Both the position numbers and the translations under genes were made by a program. Shown here piece after piece: positions 30,253 through 37,709 of a stretch of DNA of 64,000 bases (position 1 is the first letter of the stretch; every line of letters starts with the position of its first letter). Below the pieces are notes generated by a model that was not told the DNA's origin, ran no database searches, and saw only the letters and a list, made by a program, of their open reading frames with translations. The DNA is from Gammaproteobacteria bacterium UBA2810 (lineage in GTDB: Bacteria; Pseudomonadota; Gammaproteobacteria; Enterobacterales; Succinivibrionaceae), in NCBI GenBank assembly GCA_002351705.1, contig DEHC01000069.1, positions 1 through 64,000 of the forward strand. Reading direction: 5' to 3'.

Positions 30253-32102
30253 TTCTTAGGCATGTCCTCCTCAACCCACTTCTTTACCACCTCGGCCGCG
30301 AGATCAGGCTCGTTCGAGACGAGGGCCCTTACCGCCTTCAGCAGATCCTCATCCCGGTGGAGATCAGGGAGGATAAGCTGTCCGTTCTTGATGTTGTAGA
30401 GCGACTCGGGCGAGTCTGCAGACTGGGCAAGCAGCCTGAGATCGTCGTCGCCCTGTCCGACCATGGTATTGTCCAGATCGAGCTCGTGCTGCTTCTCGGA
30501 CTCCTCCTTCGAGTAGATGAGCTTCATGACCATCGGCTTCACGATCATCATGATGATGCCGAGGATGACAAGTACGGACGCCGCAATTTTGACAAGGCGC
30601 CAGAACCAGTCGCTCTCGTAGAACTTCTCGGCGACGGTCTCGGCGACCGGAGCCTTGTTGAACTTCACCGAGACAACCTCAAGCTGATCGCCGCGGGTCA
30701 CGTCAAACCCGAGTCCGCCCTCGAGGAGCCGCCTGATGTTCTCGAGCTCCTCCGGAGTTCTCGGCACATACTCCACCTTCCCGTCAGCACCGGCCTTCCT
30801 CGCGTAGTCAACGCCTACGGAGACCGTAAGGCGGTTGATGCCGCCAGGATGGCGCACGGTATGGGAGATGGTGGTGTCAATCTCGTAGTTCCTGGTCTCA
30901 TTGCTCGAGTACCGGCCGCCTGAGGATGATGAGGAAAGGACAGCCGATGTCCCGGCGCCTGCTCCCTGGGGACCTGACGCCGGATTCTTGGCGTTGCCCC
31001 TCTCGGTCGCGGTCGTGCCGTTGCCGGCGCCCTGACCGTCAGCTGCGTTTGCGCCGGCGTTCGTACCGGTAACGGTCTCCGGAATATGGCTCGCAGCCGG
31101 AGGCTGGTTCGAGAGCGCTCCCGGGATGCCGCCTGCCATGGCGCCGCTCGAGGACTCGCGCTTTATCGCCTCGGAGCGCACTGCAGACTCATCCGGGTTG
31201 TAGAGCTTCGAGGTCGACTCCTGCTCCGAGGAGTCCATGACGACGTCGACCTCCGCCGTATAGTTGCCGTAGCCCAGGACCGGCGACAGAATGCTGTCGA
31301 TCTTCTCCCGGTACTCGCTCTCCTTGCGCTGTTCCATCTCGAAGGCGCGCCTTGCCTGTACGGATTTCGCGTCCTGGGAGCCGGAGTTGAGCAGGCGTCC
31401 GTTCTGATCCGTAACCGTGACGCGGGAGGGCTCGAGGTTATGGACCGCGGAGGCAACCGTGTCGACTATGGCGTCGACCTCCTCCTGCTTGAGCATGGAG
31501 CCGGAGTTCTTGAGCCTTACCACAACAGTGGCGCTCGGCTTCCTCTGGTCGCGGGCGAATACATTCTCGCGGGGAATGGCAAGGAGCACCGTCGCATCAG
31601 CAATGTTGCGGTACTGCCTGATGGCATAGGCGAGCTGCTGCTCCCTCGAGAGCTTCATTCTCTCTGACTCAAGCCGCTGGCTCACGCCGAAGCCGGAGTC
31701 CTTGAGGATAAGCTCGTCGCCGGAGTTCGCCTCCTCGCCCATGATGCCGTCGCGCTTGAGGCTGAGGACGATATTGTTGTAGTCGTCGCCCTTTACGTAA
31801 ATGGTGTTGGTGCCCTGCTCGACCTTGTACTCGAACTTGTGAGCGTCAAGGGCGTTCAGGGTCTTGATGAGCTCCGGAGTGGTGAACTGCCCGAGGGGGC
31901 GCATGTCCGAGCCCTTGGCCCAGACCATGAGATAGACGACGACGGCAAGGCAGATCGCGAGCGTCAGGATGATGATTACCTGGCGCATCACGTCTCCCGA
32001 CTTGAGGAAACTCAGCAATGATGACTTCGGAGCGGCCGCCGGAACGCTTTCTCCGGCCGCAGCGGAACCTCCGGCTACTGCCGGCAGGGATTCATCGGCC
32101 AT
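30249..32102 (-). CDS. fliF: Flagellar MS-ring protein FliF
   Basis: Builds the inner-membrane MS ring. The 617-residue protein has two membrane segments (about 39-60 and 525-545), periplasmic ring-building domains including GIMGEEANSGDELILKDSGFG and the SREQQLAYAIRQYRNIADATVLLAIP region, and a C-terminal FliG-binding tail (APDLAAEVVKKWVEE-like). A long Gly/Asn/Ala-rich insertion (about 325-395) occupies the variable beta-collar loop. AGGAGG stands 8 bases before the ATG. Confidence 0.97.
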   Translation of the reverse strand: MADESLPAVAGGSAAAGESVPAAAPKSSLLSFLKSGDVMRQVIIILTLAICLAVVVYLMVWAKGSDMRPLGQFTTPELIKTLNALDAHKFEYKVEQGTNTIYVKGDDYNNIVLSLKRDGIMGEEANSGDELILKDSGFGVSQRLESERMKLSREQQLAYAIRQYRNIADATVLLAIPRENVFARDQRKPSATVVVRLKNSGSMLKQEEVDAIVDTVASAVHNLEPSRVTVTDQNGRLLNSGSQDAKSVQARRAFEMEQRKESEYREKIDSILSPVLGYGNYTAEVDVVMDSSEQESTSKLYNPDESAVRSEAIKRESSSGAMAGGIPGALSNQPPAASHIPETVTGTNAGANAADGQGAGNGTTATERGNAKNPASGPQGAGAGTSAVLSSSSSGGRYSSNETRNYEIDTTISHTVRHPGGINRLTVSVGVDYARKAGADGKVEYVPRTPEELENIRRLLEGGLGFDVTRGDQLEVVSVKFNKAPVAETVAEKFYESDWFWRLVKIAASVLVILGIIMMIVKPMVMKLIYSKEESEKQHELDLDNTMVGQGDDDLRLLAQSADSPESLYNIKNGQLILPDLHRDEDLLKAVRALVSNEPDLAAEVVKKWVEEDMPKK

Positions 32103-32142
32103 AACTACTGCCTCCTGGAAGCCAAAATGAAATTACGGAAAA

Positions 32143-32487
32143 TCAGACCTGCATCTGCATGATGCTGCGGTAGGCGTCAACAAAACGGTTCCTTACCTGG
32201 ACTGCAGCCTCAAACGAGAGCGAGGCTTTCTGGGACGATATCATAACATCAGAGAGCGACAAAGAACGGTCGCCCAGATCAAATCTTGTTCTTAAATCAT
32301 CGGCGGTGTTCTGCGCGTCGCTCACGCCGTCAAGGGCTCGGCTCAGGACCTCGCTGAAGTCCTCGCCTGCCTTTCCTGCAGTTGCTGGGACGCTACCTGC
32401 GCCTCTCCCGCTGATGTCAGAAGCCTGGAGGCGCATTGACGCCATTTCCTGAAGGAGATAGTCCCCGCCGATTCCGCTGATATTCAT
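32143..32487 (-). CDS. fliE: Flagellar hook-basal body protein FliE
   Basis: Rod-proximal adaptor between the MS ring/export gate and the rod. The 114-residue product ends with the conserved SDVMISSQKASLSFEAAVQVRNRFVDAYRSIMQMQV-type helix. The ATG at 32487 has AAGG 6-7 bases upstream; the frame stays open for 58 codons upstream across the sigma-54 promoter and is not expected to be translated there. First gene of fliEFGHIJ. Confidence 0.93.
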   Translation of the reverse strand: MNISGIGGDYLLQEMASMRLQASDISGRGAGSVPATAGKAGEDFSEVLSRALDGVSDAQNTADDLRTRFDLGDRSLSLSDVMISSQKASLSFEAAVQVRNRFVDAYRSIMQMQV

Positions 32488-32524
32488 ACCGCACCTTCCA
32501 TGATATTTTTCCTGACTGTATATC

Positions 32525-32540
32525 AGCAAGGATCGTGCCA
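32525..32540 (-). promoter_or_regulatory. Sigma-54 promoter of the fliE operon
   Basis: TGGCACGATCCTTGCT on the minus strand is a full match to the -24/-12 consensus. The predicted start is near 32514, 27 bases before the fliE ATG. It lies just after the stop of the small secreted ORF at 32561, separating the flagellar operon from the genes upstream. Confidence 0.9.
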
Positions 32541-32560
32541 TATCATGAAAAGCGGTGCTT

Positions 32561-32827
32561 CTACCTTCCTGCGAATACCGGGCCGGTGATCTCGCTGTCT
32601 CCGTTCTTGAAGAAGCAGTCGTCAAGCTCGTCAGTATCAACAAGCGTCTCGCCGTTGTCAAAGTACCTGGCTGAAGGATTCATGCCGCCTGAGGGAAGCA
32701 GCACCTCAATCCCCTCGTCATCTGACGAGTACTGCGGCGCGTTGCACCCCGCGTCAACGAAGGCGCCGGCCTCCAGTGAGAAGGAAAGAAGAGCAATGGC
32801 GGACGTTATCATTAATATATTTTTCAT
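32561..32827 (-). CDS. Small secreted acidic protein of unknown function
   Basis: Not recognised. The 88-residue product has a clear signal peptide (MKNILMITSAIALLSFSLEAGA, then a short acidic mature chain of about 66 residues). Two cysteines (28 and 71) could form one disulfide. The mature part is strongly acidic. Its ATG overlaps the stop of the 380-residue gene by four bases, so the two are coupled and probably work together. It ends 20 bases before the fliE sigma-54 promoter. The reading frame with overlap and signal peptide makes a real gene likely. Confidence 0.65.
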   Translation of the reverse strand: MKNILMITSAIALLSFSLEAGAFVDAGCNAPQYSSDDEGIEVLLPSGGMNPSARYFDNGETLVDTDELDDCFFKNGDSEITGPVFAGR

Positions 32828-33966
32828 TCAGTTATCCTGTGAGCTGCCCTGAGGTACCTTCTGAGCCTTATAAGACTTATCATTCTCAGGAGGATGAAAA
32901 GCACAGCGAGGCTCAGAACTGTTATGATGAGTACATTGTACACGCCTTCCTCCCTTTTCGGCTGAAGAGGCTCGTAGAGGAAGAGCCGGAAGCGCCGCAC
33001 GTCGGCATTGAGCTCAAGCGACTCGATATCGACGTCGGAGAGGCGGAACCTCTTCCCGTCAGGGAAGCTCAGCTGCATCACGCGCTCGTAGTTCCCTCCG
33101 CCCTCGTAGGCGTACTCCGGCGCAAAGACCTCCCGGCAGATGTCGCCTTCCGTATGCGGCCCCTGACGGAACAGCTCGCAGGTCCCGTCGCCCCGGAGAC
33201 TCCTTGACCTGCCACGGAGGTAGCGCACCCTGACATAGGCCCTTCGGCTCCCGTCCTTCACGGCATAGGTATAGGCGCCTCCGGCGCTTCCGACGAACCT
33301 CATTCCTGACGGCAGATCGAAGGGATGGGTGACGGCCGCGTCCAGGATCTGCACGTGGCTCCCGTCGGATCTCCTCAGATCATCCGGGAAGGTGTCATCC
33401 ACGATGTCATCAGTGAAGAGGCTGTCAAAGGTCCGGACGGCGGCGAGGCTCCTGATGGCCTTCGCGTTGAGCTGCCCCCTCTCCTGGCGGAACCTTGAGT
33501 CAGCTCCGGCGAGAAGCTGGCGGTCAAGGCTGTGGGTGGCGTCAGGGGCGAGGAACTCCGCGAACCTCACGATCACGTACTCGCGGGCCCTGCAGTCGGA
33601 TTTGCGGACATAGATGTAATGCCTCGGATCAGAGGTGTCCGAATAGAACTCCCCGAGATCAGAGCTGCCCCTCCTCCGGAAATAGTCGCCCATCATGCTG
33701 TCGTGGTATTCGCGGAACACATCCTCGTAGCGGGTCGTGAAGATGTATGAGACGGCGAGGAAGCTCTCCTGATCCGAGACATCGTTGAAATAGATGTAGA
33801 AGTCGAGGCCGCTGTTCTGGCTGAAATCCTCGTTGTACTGCTCAACCCAGTCCCTGATCCGTCCTTCATCCGGCACAGCGGTGCCCTTTGCGGCCTCCGC
33901 GCACTCGCACGCGGAAAACAGCAGGCTCGCAGCAATGAATAGTGAAGAGCGCCAGGAGAACTGCAT
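32824..33966 (-). CDS. Periplasmic-domain membrane protein of unknown function
   Basis: Not recognised. The 380 residues begin with a signal sequence (about 1-25); the segment LLFSAC could be a weak lipobox but has phenylalanine at -3. A periplasmic region of about 310 residues follows, rich in aromatic and charged residues, with an RGD at about 268. A single membrane helix near the C-terminus (about 345-365, YNVLIITVLSLAVLFILL) is followed by a basic tail (RLRRYLRAAHR), predicting a type I topology. It starts the two-gene unit upstream of fliE and is not a known flagellar family that I can name. Confidence 0.65.
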   Translation of the reverse strand: MQFSWRSSLFIAASLLFSACECAEAAKGTAVPDEGRIRDWVEQYNEDFSQNSGLDFYIYFNDVSDQESFLAVSYIFTTRYEDVFREYHDSMMGDYFRRRGSSDLGEFYSDTSDPRHYIYVRKSDCRAREYVIVRFAEFLAPDATHSLDRQLLAGADSRFRQERGQLNAKAIRSLAAVRTFDSLFTDDIVDDTFPDDLRRSDGSHVQILDAAVTHPFDLPSGMRFVGSAGGAYTYAVKDGSRRAYVRVRYLRGRSRSLRGDGTCELFRQGPHTEGDICREVFAPEYAYEGGGNYERVMQLSFPDGKRFRLSDVDIESLELNADVRRFRLFLYEPLQPKREEGVYNVLIITVLSLAVLFILLRMISLIRLRRYLRAAHRITE

Positions 33967-34020
33967 CGGATGTCCGGTTAACTGCCAGGTTGCAAAAAAA
34001 ATTAAGCGGGAATACCTGCG

Positions 34021-34046
34021 TAAGGCATTGCCTTATGGGGATTGTA
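34021..34046 (-). promoter_or_regulatory. Candidate promoter and palindromic operator of the unknown secreted pair
   Basis: A minus-strand TACAAT (plus 34041-34046) sits in AT-rich DNA 75 bases before the 380-residue gene. Directly downstream, covering the predicted start, is the perfect 15-base palindrome TAAGGCATTGCCTTA (34021-34035). The -35 region is A/T-only. A repressor site is inferred from placement. Confidence 0.4.
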
Positions 34047-34107
34047 GAGAAAATTTTTTGAAAATAAAATAATTTTTTTGACGCCGATTTAAAAATTCTG
34101 ATTTTTT

Positions 34108-34139
34108 ATAAAAAAAGAGGCAGGCCTCTGCGGCCCGCC
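34108..34139 (-). terminator. Rho-independent terminator after the FkpA-type gene
   Basis: On the minus strand an 8-bp stem (GGCGGGCC with GGCCTGCC, one G-U pair) is followed by CTC and seven T. It begins 30 bases after the stop at 34169. Confidence 0.8.
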
Positions 34140-34168
34140 CCTCATTCATAAACTCCGGCAGTAACTCT

Positions 34169-35281
34169 TTACTGGACCTTCTTGTTTGCGGGTACTTCTC
34201 CTGAGTCATCCTCGACCTTGATGGTCTCGGGCTCAGCAGGCTTAACGCCATCGTTCTTGGCATCTGCAGCAGGCTTTTCGGCCTTCTTGGCATTTTCCTC
34301 GTCAGCCTTGGACTTCTCTGCTGCGGCCTTCTGCTCCTCGGCATGCTTCTTCTCAGCCTCGGCCTTCTTCTCTTCCTCAGCCTTTGCCTGCTCGGCGGTC
34401 TTGATGTCTACGAGCTCGACCTCAAATACGAGTACGGAGTTCGCGGGGATCTGGCCCATCGGCCTGTCGCCGTAGCCGAGCTTCGAGGGGATCCAGAAAC
34501 GGTACTTGGAGCCCTTCTGCATGAGGGACACGCCCTCGGACCAGCCGGGGATTACAGAGGTGAGAGGGAACTCGATGGGCTCCTTGCCGATGTTCTGGTC
34601 GAACACCTTACCGTCAATGAAAGAGCCCTTGTAGAATACCTTGACAACTGAATCCTTGTCAGGCTTCGGGGCATTGGCGTCCTTGGCAGGCTCGATGACC
34701 TGGTACTGGAGGCCGGACTCGGTGGTCTTGACGCCTTCCTTCTTGGCGTTCTCCTCAAGGAACTTCTCGCCCCTGGCGATTTCCTCGGCATTCTTCTTCT
34801 TCTCAGCCTCATCAGCCTTGGACTTGAGCTTTGCGTCGAAGTCAGAGAGAAGCTTCTGCTTGTCAACGCCCTGGAGCTTGTCCTTGCCGTTCATGCCGTC
34901 GGAGAAGCCGTCGATGATCTTCGCCGGATCAAGCTTCAGTCCGAACTCTTCCTGCTGTTTGTTGGTCTTCTCGATATATGAGCCGAGGGACTGTCCTACA
35001 GCGTATGCTACGGCATCGTCACCGGCCAGACCGGCTTTCTGGGTGTCAGCGCTCTTGCCGGCCTCTGCAGCCTTGGCATCTGCCTTCTCTGCCTTGGCAG
35101 GAGCCTGGGCACCGGCCTTGACGTCAGTCTTGGCAGGAGCCTGGGCACCGGCCTTGACGTCAGTCTTGGCAGGAGCCTGTGCAGCGGTGGCAGTCTGGCT
35201 GCTGTTATCGTTGCATCCGGAAAGAGCCATAACTGCCGCAGCAACTGCGGTCATCACCCACATTTTCTTCATCATAAGCAA
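34169..35281 (-). CDS. fkpA: FkpA/Mip-type lipoprotein peptidyl-prolyl isomerase
   Basis: Envelope FKBP-type prolyl isomerase and chaperone. The lipobox LSGC places a lipid-anchored Cys at residue 23, unlike soluble E. coli FkpA. An Ala/Lys-rich spacer (about 25-80) contains a 12-residue tandem repeat. The helical dimerisation domain (DAVAYAVGQSLGSYIEK and on) precedes the FKBP domain (about 200-290), with VKVFYKGSFIDGKVFDQN, the VIPGWSEGVSLMQKGSKYRFWIP core and LVFEVELVDI. An unusual 80-residue charged tail rich in E, K and A follows. The start is a TTG with GAGG 9 bases upstream; an ATG at 35275 is possible. Confidence 0.88.
   Translation of the reverse strand: MLMMKKMWVMTAVAAAVMALSGCNDNSSQTATAAQAPAKTDVKAGAQAPAKTDVKAGAQAPAKAEKADAKAAEAGKSADTQKAGLAGDDAVAYAVGQSLGSYIEKTNKQQEEFGLKLDPAKIIDGFSDGMNGKDKLQGVDKQKLLSDFDAKLKSKADEAEKKKNAEEIARGEKFLEENAKKEGVKTTESGLQYQVIEPAKDANAPKPDKDSVVKVFYKGSFIDGKVFDQNIGKEPIEFPLTSVIPGWSEGVSLMQKGSKYRFWIPSKLGYGDRPMGQIPANSVLVFEVELVDIKTAEQAKAEEEKKAEAEKKHAEEQKAAAEKSKADEENAKKAEKPAADAKNDGVKPAEPETIKVEDDSGEVPANKKVQ
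35096..35179 (-). repeat. 36-bp in-frame tandem repeat in the FkpA-type spacer
   Basis: Two identical 36-base units (35096-35131 and 35132-35167) and a 12-base partial third copy encode the 12-residue unit AQAPAKTDVKAG. Perfect DNA identity suggests recent duplication or copy-number variation that alters the length of the lipoprotein tether. Confidence 0.9.
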
Positions 35282-35376
35282 ACTAACAGATCCTCTGATC
35301 CGATCTCCCTGTTCAGACGCTCCATGCGCCTTCGTTGATAATTCAAGCGCGGCTTGCGGCCGTACGCAATATCCTT

Positions 35377-35404
35377 ATTTTAAGGCGTATAATAAAAAAT
35401 TCAA
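35377..35404 (-). promoter_or_regulatory. Candidate sigma-70 promoter of the FkpA-type gene
   Basis: Minus-strand TTGAAT and TAAAAT are separated by 16 bases in AT-rich DNA, about 96 bases before the start codon. Confidence 0.45.
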
Positions 35405-35510
35405 AAAGAATGTGAAAAAAACGAGCAAATTCTGACGAATCTGTCAGCTGCCGCAGCACAGGGAGCGGTCCATGGAGACCGCATGCGAAGTAACACAGCC
35501 AGGAGATCGG

Positions 35511-36197
35511 ATGTTTACCGGAATAGTTGAATGCACGGGGAAAATTGCGGGGATTAAGTCAGCGAGCGGCGGCATGACCCTCACCATTGATGCCGGAGCG
35601 CTTGATCTCCGCGGGGCTGCCGTGGGAGACTCCATTGCGGTGAACGGCATCTGCCTCACCGCCACCTCGATTCACGGATGCATCTTCACCGCAGATGTCT
35701 CCCACGAGACACGCGACCTCACGGCGGCCGGATACCTGAGGCCCGGCGACGTCGTGAACCTGGAGCAGGCCCTGCAGCCGCAGAGCAGAATGGGCGGACA
35801 TATTATGACCGGCCATATAGACGGCACAGGCATAGTAAAGAGCATCACGCCAAACGGTGCCGGCACTGACTACGTCATAGAGGCGCCGAATGATCTCATG
35901 ATGTACATCGCGAAGAAAGGCTCGATTGCAGTCTCTGGTATAAGCCTTACGGTAAATGACACGGAAGGCGACACCTTCAGGCTTACCATCATCCCCCATA
36001 CCATGCGCGCGACCAACATCTCCCTTTGGACCCCGGGGACAAGGCTCAACCTCGAGGTTGACGTACTCGCAAGATACGTAGCGAGAATTCTCTCCATGCA
36101 GGGCGCCGCGGAAGGCTCCGCGGGAGACGCAGGGAAAGGCACGGGGGATGCCGGAGGGCTGACGCTTGAGACGCTCGGGGCGAACGGATTCATCTGA
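35511..36197 (+). CDS. ribE: Riboflavin synthase, alpha subunit
   Basis: Dismutates two 6,7-dimethyl-8-ribityllumazine molecules to riboflavin. The diagnostic MFTGIVE start is at 35511 with AGGAG 6 bases upstream; 13 in-frame codons before it are discarded. Two lumazine-binding repeats are visible, the second starting MGGHIMTGHIDGTG at about residue 96. The 228 residues exceed the usual 213 by a glycine/alanine-rich tail. No FMN riboswitch pattern is seen upstream. It pairs with ribH. Confidence 0.96.
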   Translation: MFTGIVECTGKIAGIKSASGGMTLTIDAGALDLRGAAVGDSIAVNGICLTATSIHGCIFTADVSHETRDLTAAGYLRPGDVVNLEQALQPQSRMGGHIMTGHIDGTGIVKSITPNGAGTDYVIEAPNDLMMYIAKKGSIAVSGISLTVNDTEGDTFRLTIIPHTMRATNISLWTPGTRLNLEVDVLARYVARILSMQGAAEGSAGDAGKGTGDAGGLTLETLGANGFI

Positions 36198-36229
36198 GCG
36201 CATGAAAACTTTTCCCGGAGATGCGCCGT

Positions 36230-36258
36230 TTGCAAAAACAGCCCCTTCAAATTATCAT
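36230..36258 (+). promoter_or_regulatory. Candidate sigma-70 promoter of ribH-nusB-thiL
   Basis: TTGCAA and TATCAT are separated by exactly 17 bases, 52 bases before the ribH ATG. A small palindrome CAGACTGAGTCTG (36275-36287) lies in the leader. Confidence 0.5.
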
Positions 36259-36309
36259 GAGAGCCACACTTTAGCAGACTGAGTCTGTTTGGACGAAAGA
36301 GGATTTGCC

Positions 36310-36786
36310 ATGAAAACCATCGAAGGCTGCCTTCCCTGCCCGGAAGCCAAAATAGCCATTGTCGTATCGAGATTCAACAGCTTCATCACCGAGCGCCTTC
36401 TTGAAGGTGCGGAAGACACCCTCCTCCGCCAGGGACAGGTAAATCCTGACAACATCACCTGCATCCGCGTCCCGGGCGCCATCGAGATCCCACTCACCGT
36501 CAAAAGGGCCGCCGAGTCAGGGAAGTATGACGCCGTCATCGCCCTCGGCTGCGTAATCCGCGGCGCGACCTACCATTTCGAGATCGTTGCCAACGAGTGC
36601 GCCAAGGGCCTCACCCAGACCATGCTCGGCAGCAATATTCCCGTCGCCTTCGGCGTCCTTGCCTGCGACACCATCGAGCAGGCCGTGCAGAGAGCAGGCT
36701 CGAAGGCCGGCAACAAGGGATCCGAGGCCGCCCTCTCATCGCTTGAGATGATCAACGTTCTCAATAACCTCAAAAACGTAGGATAA
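36310..36786 (+). CDS. ribH: 6,7-dimethyl-8-ribityllumazine synthase
   Basis: Condenses the ribityl-aminouracil with 3,4-dihydroxybutanone phosphate to lumazine, feeding RibE. The ATG at 36310 with AGAGG 8 bases upstream gives 158 residues, the usual length; an upstream TTG is rejected. Typical segments are [35 protein letters not shown], and [17 protein letters not shown] with the catalytic histidine. ribH is followed after five bases by nusB, a widespread pairing. Confidence 0.96.
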   Translation: MKTIEGCLPCPEAKIAIVVSRFNSFITERLLEGAEDTLLRQGQVNPDNITCIRVPGAIEIPLTVKRAAESGKYDAVIALGCVIRGATYHFEIVANECAKGLTQTMLGSNIPVAFGVLACDTIEQAVQRAGSKAGNKGSEAALSSLEMINVLNNLKNVG

Positions 36787-36791
36787 GCCCG

Positions 36792-37709
36792 ATGAAACCC
36801 TTTCAGCGTACCATGGCCAGACGCACTGCCATGCAGGCCATCTATCAGTGGCAGATGACCGGTGACCTCCCTTCATCGATCAAGGCGCAGTTCAGCTCTG
36901 ACCCTGAATGCAAGAACGTCGACTGGGATTACTTCGACCGGATTTTCGACGGAGTTGTCGCAGAGCACGAAGAGCTTGACTGCCTCTACAAAAGGTTTCT
37001 CGAGAAGCGCAGCAGCGAGGATCTCGACCAGGTCGACCGTGCTATACTGCGCGTCGGCTGCTACGAGCTCCTGAGGCTCTCCTCCGAGGTTCCCTACCGT
37101 GTGGTCATCAACGAGGCCGTCAACCTCGCGAAGCAGTTCGCCGCCGAGGAAAGCCACCGCTTCATCAACGGCGTGCTCGACAAGGTTGCGTCAAAGGGGC
37201 TCCATCTCAAGTGCGAAGCTGCTGAAGGCGGAGCTGACACCAAGGCTTCCGATGATGCCGCTACGGATAAGGCTGAGAAAGAGCCTGCCGCTGCAGAAGA
37301 AAAGCCCGCTGATTCCACCGATGGATCCGCAGAGGCTGCCCCGTCTCCGGACGCTGCCGCAGAGGAGAATGGAAAGCCGAAACCCATGAGCCTTGATCCG
37401 AATTCCCCGGGCCGCCGGAGAAAGCCGCGTGCCTTCAGCGAAAAAAGAGGATCAGCCGGCGGAAGGGACTCTGACGGGAAGCATTCCTTCAGAAAGCACT
37501 CCGACTCATCCTTCAGAAAGGGCCGCCGCCCTTTCGGCAGAAGTGAGAGTGAGGACGGTGAGTCAGCCGGAGGTGAGCGCGGCGAAGGGCACAGCTTCAG
37601 GAATGATCACAGGCCGCACGGCGGCCGCCGTCCGGCAGATGGACGGAGATCAGGCCCATGGAAGCCCCGTGCACCAGGGAAAGACCTCCCTCCCGAGAGC
37701 GCTGAATGA
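36792..37709 (+). CDS. nusB: Transcription antitermination factor NusB with a long arginine-rich tail
   Basis: Binds boxA RNA with S10 during rRNA antitermination. Residues 1-143 are a complete NusB fold (RRTAMQAIYQWQMTG, RAILRVGCYELL, VVINEAVNLAKQF, FINGVLDKVA). A further 160 or so residues follow, which normal NusB (about 140) lacks: first an acidic Ala/Glu/Asp segment, then a strongly basic, Arg/Gly/Ser/His-rich stretch with repeated SFRK and RRP motifs. The tail is in frame to a stop overlapping thiL (ATGA), so it is not a sequencing frameshift into intergenic DNA. It resembles disordered RNA-binding tails; function is inferred only. Confidence 0.93.
   Translation: MKPFQRTMARRTAMQAIYQWQMTGDLPSSIKAQFSSDPECKNVDWDYFDRIFDGVVAEHEELDCLYKRFLEKRSSEDLDQVDRAILRVGCYELLRLSSEVPYRVVINEAVNLAKQFAAEESHRFINGVLDKVASKGLHLKCEAAEGGADTKASDDAATDKAEKEPAAAEEKPADSTDGSAEAAPSPDAAAEENGKPKPMSLDPNSPGRRRKPRAFSEKRGSAGGRDSDGKHSFRKHSDSSFRKGRRPFGRSESEDGESAGGERGEGHSFRNDHRPHGGRRPADGRRSGPWKPRAPGKDLPPESAE

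Noticed and set aside
30357..31667. Long plus-strand frames opposite fliF, fliG and fliH
   Set aside because: They mirror strongly conserved flagellar genes in GC-rich DNA and have no ribosome sites or family features; they are antisense shadows.
32488..32661. 58-codon N-terminal extension of FliE
   Set aside because: It overlaps the fliE sigma-54 promoter and the preceding gene; the ATG at 32487 gives the normal FliE length.
35405..35510. Possible FMN riboswitch before ribE
   Set aside because: None of the conserved RFN segments could be found in the short leader.
36275..36287. Palindrome CAGACTGAGTCTG in the ribH leader
   Set aside because: Arms are only six bases and the position is not typical; it could be chance, so it is mentioned only with the promoter.
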